A DNA stretch of 8,507 nucleotides from an uncultured Maribacter sp. (GCA_905479535.1 CAJQMW010000241.1:1-8507), one strand, 5' to 3'; shown: positions 1 through 6,473, counted from the first letter of the stretch. Program-made: numbers and translations. The notes: generated by a model not told the origin, from the letters alone.

Positions 1-372
1 GAAAATTTACGTGCCAGCCCATTAGTAGAAAAGATAGTTACTATTGGCTCACCCTCAGAATTTCACGAAATTATAACTCATTTTCAGAATTTATTGGGTT
101 TCAATGATAAGCTATTAAATGCCTTGGACCACTATATTCAAAATCGGTTCGGGTTCACGATTCGTGAGTTTTCCACTTCTAGATTTGCAAGGACCAATAG
201 AAAAAAGGGTCTTTTATTTCATGACAGGTTTGATAAAATTACACCCTACCACGCTTCGGAACAGGTCAGTTCCCAATGGGAAAACAGCGAACTTAAAACT
301 ACCGAAGGTTTGGGACATTCCATGCATCAAGATGAAGTAAATGACCAAATTGTAGCCTTTCTAAAATCGTAG
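1..372 (+). CDS. alpha/beta hydrolase, C-terminal part (5' end outside window)
   Basis: The reading frame is open from the first base, so the gene is cut by the window edge; 123 residues are visible. This part carries the end of an alpha/beta-hydrolase fold. A hydrophobic strand (LLFHDRFDKITP, visible residues 71-82) holds the acid-turn pattern, with D78 the likely catalytic aspartate. It is followed by TEGLGHSMHQ (residues 101-110), where H106 is the expected catalytic histidine, and a final helix ending at the stop. The nucleophile elbow must lie upstream of the window. This end pattern is typical of small cytosolic hydrolases of the Pfam Hydrolase_4/Abhydrolase type; the substrate cannot be deduced. 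The VOC gene follows 32 bp downstream on the same strand, so co-transcription is likely. A start inside the window (TTG at 94) is unlikely because conserved-looking sequence continues upstream of it. Confidence 0.8.
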   Translation, partial: ENLRASPLVEKIVTIGSPSEFHEIITHFQNLLGFNDKLLNALDHYIQNRFGFTIREFSTSRFARTNRKKGLLFHDRFDKITPYHASEQVSSQWENSELKTTEGLGHSMHQDEVNDQIVAFLKS

Positions 373-404
373 AAAAGAACTATTTTTATTTAAAATAAAT
401 ACAC

Positions 405-830
405 ATGTCAAAAGTTACTCCTTTCCATATAGCCATACCGGTTCATAACTTATCGGAATGTAGAACATTTTACAGAGAGGTGCTCAATTGTGAAGAAGGT
501 AGAAGTAGTGATCATTGGGTAGATTTTAATCTTTTCGGACATCAATTGGTAATTCATTACAAGCCTAAAACTGATACGCAGGGCTTGCATCATAATCCAG
601 TTGATGGTCATGATGTTCCTGTACCCCACTATGGAGTAGTCCTACCATGGGAAACTTTTGAGTCGTTTTCAGAGGAACTAAAATCCAAAAACATAAAATT
701 CATTATAGAACCCTACGTCCGCTTTAAGGGACAAGTGGGGGAACAGGCGACCATGTTCTTTTTAGATCCCGCTGGTAATGCCTTGGAGTTCAAAGCGTTT
801 AAGGATATGGGGCAGCTTTTTGCGAAATAA
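405..830 (+). CDS. VOC-family (glyoxalase/dioxygenase fold) protein
   Basis: A 141-residue protein with the two beta-alpha-beta-beta-beta modules of the vicinal oxygen chelate fold. Module 1 starts with FHIAIPV (residues 7-13) followed by a helix with FYREVLNC. Module 2 starts with PHYGVVL (74-80) and ends with FFLDPAGNALEFKAF (118-132). The positions that usually bind a divalent metal in this fold are present: H8, H75 and E128, so it is probably metal-dependent. The DPxGNxLEFK ending is typical of the family. Length matches a single-subunit, dimeric VOC protein. VOC members include glyoxalase I, extradiol dioxygenases and antibiotic-resistance proteins, and nothing here picks one. It probably follows the upstream hydrolase in one transcript (32-bp gap, no convincing promoter between them). 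The ATG at 405 is preceded by an A/T-rich leader, as usual in Bacteroidota. No signal peptide; cytosolic. Confidence 0.87.
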   Translation: MSKVTPFHIAIPVHNLSECRTFYREVLNCEEGRSSDHWVDFNLFGHQLVIHYKPKTDTQGLHHNPVDGHDVPVPHYGVVLPWETFESFSEELKSKNIKFIIEPYVRFKGQVGEQATMFFLDPAGNALEFKAFKDMGQLFAK

Positions 831-833
831 GGC

Positions 834-860
834 CTCCCCTAACCCCTCCCGAGGAGGGGA
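834..860. repeat. GC-rich palindrome, REP-like intergenic hairpin
   Basis: CCCCTCC (843-849) and GGAGGGG (853-859) form a perfect 7-bp GC-rich stem with a 3-base CGA loop. It is preceded by a related CCTCCCC (834-840 region) separated by TAA. It lies just after the VOC stop codon, between two convergent genes. Hairpins of this C-rich/G-rich kind, often linked by CTAAC, recur between genes in many Flavobacteriaceae genomes (recalled, not searched), which suggests a dispersed palindromic repeat. There is no U-run after the stem on either strand, so it is a poor intrinsic terminator, although it could stabilise or separate the two converging transcripts. Confidence 0.6.
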
Positions 861-920
861 AAACTACGTAAAATGTTGGAAGTCTTTTTACAGAATACTT
901 AGAGACTCACGATGATACTT

Positions 921-1892
921 TTATTGGGACCAGGCTGTTGGTTTTCTATCCCAGCGGTGCTTTTTTAATTCTTGATATAAATTCCGGGACAATCCCTTTC
1001 CGTCACTAGTCGCCGTATTTGCCAAGACGTTCCGTTGCTTTCGCATACCGGGAATCACTGTTCCCACACTTTTGTTCATCAATATAAAACGTAATGCCAT
1101 TTCTGCCATGGTCATACCTTTTGGGATTAAAGGTCGTAGGGCGTCCGCATGTTCTACCGATGAATTTAAATTTTCAGGAACAAAGTAAGTACCCCGCCAA
1201 TCTCCTTCAGGAAAGGTAGTTTCTTTCGTAATATTTCCGGTTAACGTACCCTCATCAAAAGGAACACGGGCAATAATCCCAATATCCAATTGATCACAAA
1301 GTGGAAAAAGTTTGTCCTCTGGCGCTTGGTCAAAAATGTTGTAAATGACCTGTACTGTATCCAAAGCTCCCGTTTCTAGCGCTTTGATCCCATTTTCTGG
1401 TTCCCATCGATTCATACTAATTCCCATGGCGGTAATCTTCCCCGAACTCTTCAAATCCTCAACTGCCCTTTGCCATTCTTCCCGATGGCTCCAACCATCG
1501 TCCCACGTGTGAAATTGCATGAGGTCCAACTGTTCTGTTCCGAGGTTTTTTAAAGTTTTGTGGGTAAAATCCATAATGTGGCCAACTGGATAAGACTCTT
1601 CAAAACCATATTCCGGCTTTGCAGGCCATTCAAAATTTTTGGGAGGAATTTTGCTCGCCATATATAATTTCTTGGATGGATGCCTGCGAACCAACTGTCC
1701 TAAGAGTTCCTCGCTGTGTCCTTCCCCATAGCCCCATGCCGTATCAAAAAAGTTAACGCCGTTCTCTACGGCCAGGCCCAATGACAACTCAGATTGCTTA
1801 TCGCTACTCTCCGTCCAGCCCGCCATGCCCCACATACCGTAACCCACTTCACTAACTTGCCAATCCGTTTTTCCGAATCTTCTATAGTTCAT
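921..1892 (-). CDS. aldo/keto reductase
   Basis: A 323-residue cytosolic NAD(P)H-dependent oxidoreductase with the (beta/alpha)8 barrel of the aldo/keto reductase superfamily. The catalytic tetrad is visible: D50 in NFFDTAWGYG, Y55 in the same motif, K81 in MASKIPP, and H128 in LDLMQFHTWD. The start MNYRRFGKTDWQVSEVGYGMWGM is the usual N-terminal hairpin and first strand. The late segment VGTVIPGMRKQRNVLAN (276-292) matches the region that contacts the cofactor phosphate in other members. Length is normal. The substrate is unknown; the sequence resembles the YajO/general stress type rather than the eukaryotic aldose reductases. It is the last gene of the minus-strand run, 25 bp after the PH-domain gene, and converges with the VOC gene. 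The ATG at 1892 places the conserved N-terminus correctly. Confidence 0.93.
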   Translation of the reverse strand: MNYRRFGKTDWQVSEVGYGMWGMAGWTESSDKQSELSLGLAVENGVNFFDTAWGYGEGHSEELLGQLVRRHPSKKLYMASKIPPKNFEWPAKPEYGFEESYPVGHIMDFTHKTLKNLGTEQLDLMQFHTWDDGWSHREEWQRAVEDLKSSGKITAMGISMNRWEPENGIKALETGALDTVQVIYNIFDQAPEDKLFPLCDQLDIGIIARVPFDEGTLTGNITKETTFPEGDWRGTYFVPENLNSSVEHADALRPLIPKGMTMAEMALRFILMNKSVGTVIPGMRKQRNVLANTATSDGKGLSRNLYQELKKHRWDRKPTAWSQ

Positions 1893-1917
1893 AATCTCTA
1901 AATGTTATTAAAGCTTT

Positions 1918-2355
1918 CTATTCTTTTACTTTGATAATTATCTTGTCGTTTATTTTTAGAACATCATTTATAAAACTTGATTTGTCCTTTGGAGAAATTA
2001 GAATGGAATTATTTCCTTCATATACAATTTCGAGTCGGTCCAGTGAGGCGGCCGGGGAACTTATTAAACTATTGGTCTCCGATATTTTCGTAATTGACAT
2101 AATATCTATTTTCTTGTTAACCAAAAAACTAGATTTAATAGTTAATTTCTCGTTTTCTACTAAATAATAAGTATTGGAAATAAGATGATTCACAAATAAT
2201 AAAACCATTCCGTTTATAAAAAGCACAAGACCGTTGAACGGCGAAAAAAACAATGGGACAACAAGGACAAGAAATATTACCCCGAATAAACCATAACTTA
2301 CTCCTGATTGATATTTTTTCATAAATTTTTTAACATCTTTTTCACCATCACACAT
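1918..2355 (-). CDS. membrane-anchored bacterial PH-domain protein (bPH_4-like)
   Basis: Up to 145 residues. Two adjacent hydrophobic segments (about residues 20-38 and 42-59) form a membrane hairpin, followed by a soluble C-terminal domain (about 60-145). That domain begins NTYYLVENEKLTIKSS, contains SSPAASLDRLEIVYEG, and ends ILISPKDKSSFINDVLKIN. This order of motifs fits the small bacterial PH-like family related to B. subtilis YokE (Pfam bPH_4). The SPA-SLDRL and ISPKDKxxF signatures are the basis of the call. The role of the family is unknown. The start is uncertain: besides the ATG at 2355 there is an in-frame ATG at 2322 (Met12), giving MKKYQSGVSYG, which sits after an A-rich leader and directly precedes the membrane segment. 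It lies 30 bp after the secreted esterase and 25 bp before the aldo/keto reductase, so it is probably in one transcript with them. Confidence 0.78.
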   Translation of the reverse strand: MCDGEKDVKKFMKKYQSGVSYGLFGVIFLVLVVPLFFSPFNGLVLFINGMVLLFVNHLISNTYYLVENEKLTIKSSFLVNKKIDIMSITKISETNSLISSPAASLDRLEIVYEGNNSILISPKDKSSFINDVLKINDKIIIKVKE

Positions 2356-2385
2356 GTCAAATATTAAGGTAGCCGATATTCTATA

Positions 2386-3243
2386 TCAGTATTGCTGAAA
2401 GGCATCGGAAACAAATCCCAATACCGTGGGTAGTGCTTCCCGCCAGTAGGTCCAATTATGGGCACCGTCCCCAACCCTATATTCATGTGGTATCTCTTTT
2501 TTCTTCATTGCAATATGCACCAAACTATTTCCTTCATATAAAAAATCGTCGTCCCCACAATCAATATACCAGCGAATGGATTTTACGTCGTCAACAGGTG
2601 TAGTTTTGAGTAGCTCCAAAACATTGTGCCGTTCAAAATAGGCTTTCAATTGGGACTTGGTATATTTTTCTTTGTACCATTCCATTCGGTCTTCCAATTC
2701 CTTCATTGTCAAAGGACCGACGTACGCACTTAAGGGGCAGGCGGATGAAAACAATTCGGGATGGTGTAACGCATACATAAAAGTACCGCCCCCACCCATG
2801 GAAAGTCCGGCAACTGCACGGTACCTTTTCTTCCTTTTAATCCGATATTTTTCTTCAACATTAGGCATAAACTCTTCAAAGAAGAAATCTTCGTACTTCC
2901 ATTCCCCCGCATTAAAATATCCCATTCTACCGGTATCGGCATCGGGCATGACAATGATCATTGGTGTAGCCGTACCCTCTTTAATGGCATTGTCCGTTAT
3001 CCGTAGTACTTCTCCAAATTGTATCCAACCCGTGTGGTCATCGGTAGCGCCGTGCAAGAGGTATGGCACGGGATAACTGCGTTCGGAACTTTCATAATCC
3101 GGTGGAAGGTAGACCGCATATTTACGTTCGCCATTCAAAATTTCACTTGTCATGCTAAGGTTATCGTAAACCTTGCCAGATTGTGCCTTCATGGTACTAT
3201 GTGTGCAGATGAGAAATAGGAAAAAGAGTATGATGTTTTTCAT
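2386..3243 (-). CDS. secreted esterase, CE1 / esterase-D-like alpha/beta hydrolase
   Basis: A 285-residue protein with an N-terminal signal peptide: Lys3, a hydrophobic core (about 4-13), and a likely signal peptidase I site after KA, before QSGK (residue 20/21). The mature part is an esterase domain of the type found in carbohydrate esterase family 1 and esterase D (Pfam Esterase). YLLHGATDDHTGW (61-73) is the oxyanion region, and GLSMGGGGT (146-154) is the nucleophile elbow with S148. CGDDDFLYEG (229-238) supplies the acid (D232 or a neighbour), and GDGAHNWTYWREAL (258-271) supplies H262. Relatives include feruloyl and acetylxylan esterases, plus less specific carboxylesterases, so the substrate is open. 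It is expected in the periplasm or outside the cell. A weak hairpin lies in the 69-bp gap to the upstream DUF1569 gene; the PH-domain gene follows 30 bp downstream. Confidence 0.88.
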   Translation of the reverse strand: MKNIILFFLFLICTHSTMKAQSGKVYDNLSMTSEILNGERKYAVYLPPDYESSERSYPVPYLLHGATDDHTGWIQFGEVLRITDNAIKEGTATPMIIVMPDADTGRMGYFNAGEWKYEDFFFEEFMPNVEEKYRIKRKKRYRAVAGLSMGGGGTFMYALHHPELFSSACPLSAYVGPLTMKELEDRMEWYKEKYTKSQLKAYFERHNVLELLKTTPVDDVKSIRWYIDCGDDDFLYEGNSLVHIAMKKKEIPHEYRVGDGAHNWTYWREALPTVLGFVSDAFQQY

Positions 3244-3278
3244 ATTCGTATAAATTATTCTAAGAACTGGTTTAAACT

Positions 3279-3299
3279 AAAAGCAGTACTATTAGCACT
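3279..3299 (-). terminator. possible weak intrinsic terminator after the DUF1569 gene
   Basis: On the minus strand the arms AGTGCT and AGTACT (3294-3299 and 3285-3290) can form a 6-bp stem with one G-U pair and a 3-base loop, followed by GCTTTTA. The stem is short and the T-run is interrupted, so this may only attenuate transcription between the DUF1569 gene and the secreted esterase. Confidence 0.25.
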
Positions 3300-3312
3300 A
3301 AGTGGTTGTTTT

Positions 3313-3744
3313 TTATATTCCAAATTGACTAAAATGATGGTTCAAATGGTATAAGGTCAAGCGTATCCATTTTTCTTTGTTCATGTTCCCAAAATAGGGA
3401 TGTATACCAAATTCAAAATCTTCGTCTAGCTTAGAGAAGTCCAAAACATGCTGTTTTAAAATCGCTATATCATTTTCAAAAATGGTAGGTTTTGTCCCCC
3501 CTCCTTCCACTTGCCCAAGACCTTTGGCAGCAGGAACCGTTTTACCGGCCTTGGATAAGGATATGACCTCTTCAGCTTTCAACCGACCGTATTCCTCAGC
3601 TCTAAAAGTGCCCAGTGCCAGTCTCATTTGGTCTGTACAATGACATATCATTTGATGCGCGTTCATTTTACCAAATAAGGGGCTACTATCTGATCGAAGT
3701 TTATCCAACCTCTGAAATATGATTTCTATTTCTTCGTCCTTCAT
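3313..3744 (-). CDS. DUF1569 / DinB-superfamily protein
   Basis: A 143-residue soluble protein with the four-helix DinB-like layout. The first conserved helix contains MNAHQMICHCTDQMRLALG (27-45). The C-terminal signature HPYFGNMNKEKWIRLTLYHLNHHFSQFGI (115-143) closely matches the HPxFG...W....HxxHHxxQFG ending typical of DUF1569. The expected metal-binding histidines of this fold are present: H35 in helix 2, and H133 with H137 (HxxxH) in the last helix. Members of the superfamily include thiol-dependent transferases (bacillithiol or mycothiol type), but DUF1569 itself has no established reaction, so only metal-dependent chemistry can be suggested. There is no signal peptide. It is separated by 69 bp from both neighbours. 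The ATG at 3744 follows an A-rich run and begins an acidic first helix (MKDEEIEIIF). Confidence 0.82.
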   Translation of the reverse strand: MKDEEIEIIFQRLDKLRSDSSPLFGKMNAHQMICHCTDQMRLALGTFRAEEYGRLKAEEVISLSKAGKTVPAAKGLGQVEGGGTKPTIFENDIAILKQHVLDFSKLDEDFEFGIHPYFGNMNKEKWIRLTLYHLNHHFSQFGI

Positions 3745-3813
3745 TTTTTTATCAGTTAGATTATAAAATTTAAAAACTATTTTTAGGATATATGAATGGA
3801 TATTGACACAGTT

Positions 3814-4434
3814 TTAACCTAGCGATAGTCCTTTACGACGGACCCAAAAATAGGCGAATACCATATTGGGTACCCAAGCCAACCACGCTACGGTACGATA
3901 AGCCGGTAAAAAAGAACCAAAAGCTATGGTGAGTAACGGCAACCATATTCGTAACGTCACTGCACCAAAGCACGCCGCATAACTATATATCATATAAACC
4001 CGATGCTTGTCTATATCTCCCGCTCTTATGGCCCTATACGCCATTATCGTAAAATAGAGCCAAACAATACCTAAGCCCAAAAACCCTGATTTCGCAATTA
4101 AGCCACCCGTGGCGTAGAAAGCAATACCAACTCCACATATTCCACTTATTACAACTGCCCCCACATAAATCTTACCAATGAATCGGTGACGATTCAAATT
4201 GGTATTGCGAAATCGTTTGCTAAACTGGATCCAACCCACCATCAAGGCCAAACCTCCAAAACATATATGCCCAAAGAAACCGATGTTCCACAAGAGGTTG
4301 GCCAATAACTCCTTACTTTTTGACAAGCGCAAACCGATTTCGCCATCGGCAAATACGTACGTAAGTGGATAAAGCCCTACGCCTATCGCCATAAAACCAA
4401 ATACAAACCAGGCTACCTTATTTGTTCTGTTCAT
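3814..4434 (-). CDS. DUF2306 integral membrane protein
   Basis: A 206-residue protein with about six membrane segments (roughly 8-28, 45-68, 88-108, 114-133, 146-172 and 180-197). Conserved-looking polar positions lie at or between membrane spans: H56 in segment 2, the NRHRFIGKIY stretch (81-90) and IDKHRVYMIYSYA (141-153), with R162 in TLRIW. The HRxxG(K)xY and HRxxMxxSYA patterns are those of the DUF2306 family, which occurs in the inner membrane and has no known function. The paired histidines would be compatible with heme or quinone binding, but that is inference. The gene begins only 11 bp after the stop of the large esterase lipoprotein, with an AGG just before the ATG, so the two are almost certainly co-transcribed and translationally close. 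Confidence 0.82.
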   Translation of the reverse strand: MNRTNKVAWFVFGFMAIGVGLYPLTYVFADGEIGLRLSKSKELLANLLWNIGFFGHICFGGLALMVGWIQFSKRFRNTNLNRHRFIGKIYVGAVVISGICGVGIAFYATGGLIAKSGFLGLGIVWLYFTIMAYRAIRAGDIDKHRVYMIYSYAACFGAVTLRIWLPLLTIAFGSFLPAYRTVAWLAWVPNMVFAYFWVRRKGLSLG

Positions 4435-4445
4435 TACCTCAGCTC

Positions 4446-6179
4446 TTATTTATACCTCCAACTGGTCAAATCTGCACCTTTAGGGGCACTTTCCGCAATA
4501 CGCTCCATAATTTTTGGCACGTACATACTATTATAGCGCAACCTGCTTATGGCATTAGGAAGTTCCGGGTCCCCGTTCCAGCAATGTTCCGCACGATCCC
4601 CGTACAAAACTTCCCCATCGTAATAGGGCTCAGTGGTGTTTTCCAAAAAATCCTCCATCAGATAGACCGCATTGTTCAAATAATAATTATCCATGTCGCC
4701 ACAGTAAATATGGATTTTCCCTTTTAAATTGTCGCCCAGTTTTTCCCAATCCCGTTCCATAATATGCCTTAGGTCATAATTCTCTTTCCAATATTCCGCA
4801 ACCTTGTGGTCTATAGCACCGGTCATTTTATCCCAAATCCGAACAGGATACCCGTCGTCGCCTTGTGGAGAGTAGGTAGCTTCCCAAATATCCCATTGTT
4901 GGCCTGAGCGTGACTTATCGCCCAAAACCAATTCCAAGTGATTGCCCTCCCTTAGAGTTGACTGTATATCTCCTAAGTAATCCCGATGTGCGGGAACTTC
5001 CAAGGCTTTATTTGCACTCTCGTAATAATAGGCATTCTCGTCCTCATAAATATTGGTGAGGCAGTGGGCCCTAAAATCTATCGGATCCGGACAGGCTGCA
5101 AAACAACCATTATATTCTTCCGTGTATTTTACCTGTACCGCCAAGGCTTCCCAACCCCCTGTAGAGCCGCCATAGAGGAAACGGGACCAACCTTCGCCCA
5201 TTCCTCTAAATCGTCTTTCGATTTCTGGAATCAATTCATAGGTGATGGCATCCCCATAAGGTCCTTGATTGGCGGAGTTTACCGCATAGGAATCGTCATA
5301 GTAGGGCGTTGGATGCTGTATTTCTATAATCAGCATTCTTGGAAAATCAGGCCCGTTCGATCGTTTGTAAAAATCATAGGCCTCTTGCTGTTGGATAATG
5401 TTGTATCCCCCCAAATCAAAACGCTCGGAATACTCCGGTTCCATTTCCGGGTCTGGCGGTGTAGTTCTAAAGCCTCCGAAATCATCCGGGAAATGCCCGT
5501 GAAAAACCATAAGTGGATATTTAGCATCAGGATGCTCATTAAATCCTTTGGGTAATAGTACATGGGCTCCCAAATACATATCCCTTCCCCAGAATTCGGA
5601 TAGTTTTTCAGATCTTATTTTAATATGTTTGATCCACTCTGTATCCTCCGGTTCCGGAATTGGTGGAATTACTTGATCCATTACCACGGCAACGTTTTCA
5701 ATTACATTCTCCACCACCCTGATTTTAAAAGGCCTACTGTATAAATTTCCTGGAGAACTCCGCCATTGCTGACCTTCGCCATTATCCATAGGTAATTTTA
5801 CGGTATGCCCGGTGGAAAGGTTAAAAGTTTCGTAGGTATGTAAAAGTGCTTGGACCGAATATTCTCCTGGAGGGACCTCCGCTAAACTGGAGTAAGGATA
5901 GCCAAAAACGGTTTCGTCAAAAGTAATCATATCGCCCGGATTCATGGCGTCCACATTTACTCCAAAAACCAATTGTCCGTAAAGACCATCGTTTATCTGG
6001 AAACGCGGTTCTTTGTCATCGTTATTTGAAAGCATCAATAATAACCTACCATCTTTAGGAGTTTCGCTTGCCTTGTCATTGAACGAAACGTTGATGGAAA
6101 TAGATGGTTCTTTTTCGTTCTGTTGGCACCCTGTCAATAGCAGAACACCAAGGAGCACTATCATTGTTATTCTTTGCAT
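4446..6179 (-). CDS. large esterase-like alpha/beta hydrolase lipoprotein
   Basis: A 577-residue exported protein. Residues 1-18 form a lipoprotein signal ending LLTGC, so C18 should be lipidated and the protein anchored in a membrane, probably the outer one. An N-terminal beta-rich domain (about 27-170) contains GRLLLMLSN, VFGYPYSSLAEVPPGEYSVQALL and a WRSSPGNLYSRP loop. It is followed by a linker rich in Pro and Glu (171-180). The C-terminal esterase-type alpha/beta hydrolase (about 181-577) has FHGHF as the oxyanion region and YGGSTGGWEAL (336-346) as nucleophile elbow with S339. GDMDNYYLNNAVYLMEDF (494-511) carries the acid candidates D495 and D497, and DRAEHCWNG (528-536) carries H532. 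The whole architecture, down to the TSWRY end, resembles proteins usually annotated only as hypothetical or putative esterase in several phyla (from memory). The substrate is unknown. It heads a two-gene unit with the DUF2306 gene and has its own candidate promoter. Confidence 0.85.
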   Translation of the reverse strand: MQRITMIVLLGVLLLTGCQQNEKEPSISINVSFNDKASETPKDGRLLLMLSNNDDKEPRFQINDGLYGQLVFGVNVDAMNPGDMITFDETVFGYPYSSLAEVPPGEYSVQALLHTYETFNLSTGHTVKLPMDNGEGQQWRSSPGNLYSRPFKIRVVENVIENVAVVMDQVIPPIPEPEDTEWIKHIKIRSEKLSEFWGRDMYLGAHVLLPKGFNEHPDAKYPLMVFHGHFPDDFGGFRTTPPDPEMEPEYSERFDLGGYNIIQQQEAYDFYKRSNGPDFPRMLIIEIQHPTPYYDDSYAVNSANQGPYGDAITYELIPEIERRFRGMGEGWSRFLYGGSTGGWEALAVQVKYTEEYNGCFAACPDPIDFRAHCLTNIYEDENAYYYESANKALEVPAHRDYLGDIQSTLREGNHLELVLGDKSRSGQQWDIWEATYSPQGDDGYPVRIWDKMTGAIDHKVAEYWKENYDLRHIMERDWEKLGDNLKGKIHIYCGDMDNYYLNNAVYLMEDFLENTTEPYYDGEVLYGDRAEHCWNGDPELPNAISRLRYNSMYVPKIMERIAESAPKGADLTSWRYK

Positions 6180-6181
6180 GG

Positions 6182-6239
6182 TTGAAATTGTTTCCCAAAA
6201 GATACATCATTCCCCAAAGGCAGCAAATAACAATTTCAA
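6182..6239. repeat. perfect 11-bp inverted repeat bracketing the esterase promoter
   Basis: TTGAAATTGTT at 6182-6192 is the exact reverse complement of AACAATTTCAA at 6229-6239, with a 36-base spacer. The left arm lies in the short leader of the esterase lipoprotein, 2 bp from its ATG. The right arm is next to the candidate -33 element. Both arms are AT-rich, so chance occurrence somewhere in the window is not negligible. The placement could reflect an operator or, less likely given the tiny spacer, a recombination site pair. Confidence 0.5.
6196..6227 (-). promoter_or_regulatory. candidate Bacteroidota-type promoter of the esterase lipoprotein
   Basis: On the minus strand, TTTG (6224-6227) is followed after 19 bases by TATCTTTTG (6196-6204). 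This resembles the Bacteroidota primary promoter (TTTG near -33 and TAnnTTTG near -7), with one extra base inside the -7 box. Transcription would begin close to the start codon, leaving a leader of only about 10-15 bases. The position in the divergent gap before a two-gene unit supports it; the imperfect -7 box weakens it. Confidence 0.4.
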
Positions 6240-6298
6240 GATTTCTACGTTTAATTAAAGTATGAACCAGGTGATTATACCTACTAAATTACCAAGTC

Positions 6299-6445
6299 AT
6301 GAAAAGAACAGTACTTTTTATTTTAGCAGTTGGGCTTATGGCTATCGTTAATAGTTGTGAATACGATGACAGTAACGATATTGATATTTTAAAACCCACA
6401 GATTCTACAGCAACCGGTATAACCTTACGGGATACACCAAAATAA
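6299..6445 (+). CDS. small 48-residue lipoprotein
   Basis: An ATG at 6299 opens a 48-codon frame ending in TAA at 6443-6445. The product starts MKRTVLFILAVGLMAIVNSC: two positive residues, a hydrophobic core (4-17) and a lipobox-like VNSC with C20, which fits Bacteroidota lipoproteins ending in Ser-Cys. The mature part is only 29 residues (CEYDDSNDIDILKP...), acidic at first and ending LRDTPK. It is the only + strand gene between 921 and the right end. It is divergent from the large esterase (119 bp between starts) and convergent with folD, and its stop codon touches a terminator hairpin. No known family is recognised. Support comes from the complete export signal and from the shared terminator. 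An overlapping antisense frame of 62 codons has no such features. A TACGTTTA at 6246-6253 could be part of a promoter, but no -33 box is evident. Confidence 0.65.
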   Translation: MKRTVLFILAVGLMAIVNSCEYDDSNDIDILKPTDSTATGITLRDTPK

Positions 6446-6473
6446 AAAACCTCCAATTCGCAGATTGAAGGTT
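6444..6473 (-). terminator. intrinsic terminator of folD (possibly bidirectional)
   Basis: On the minus strand AACCTTCAAT (6473-6464) pairs with ATTGGAGGTT (6457-6448) to give a 10-bp stem with one U-G pair and a 6-base loop, followed directly by six Us (6449-6444). It lies 17 bp after the folD stop, so it should end folD transcription. In the + direction the same stem has a C-A mismatch and a broken T-run (TTCCATTTCT), so it may also end the small lipoprotein transcript, though less efficiently. Confidence 0.8.

Noticed and set aside
883..915. Possible hairpin after the aldo/keto reductase stop (AGTCT ... AGACT)
   Set aside because: Only a 5-bp stem with a long loop and no clear T-run after it.
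2657..3076. A + strand open frame (139 codons) opposite the secreted esterase
   Set aside because: Antisense shadow of the conserved esterase motifs, with no independent start signal or family resemblance.
4986..5555. A long + strand open frame (189 codons) opposite the large esterase gene
   Set aside because: It lies wholly antisense to a well-supported coding region with catalytic motifs, has no recognisable domain, and its composition is what the complement of that gene gives.
6262..6351. A 29-codon + strand frame starting at an ATG upstream of the small lipoprotein, in another frame
   Set aside because: No export signal or conserved feature; it overlaps the lipoprotein frame, which has a complete signal. 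A leader peptide role cannot be excluded but has no support.
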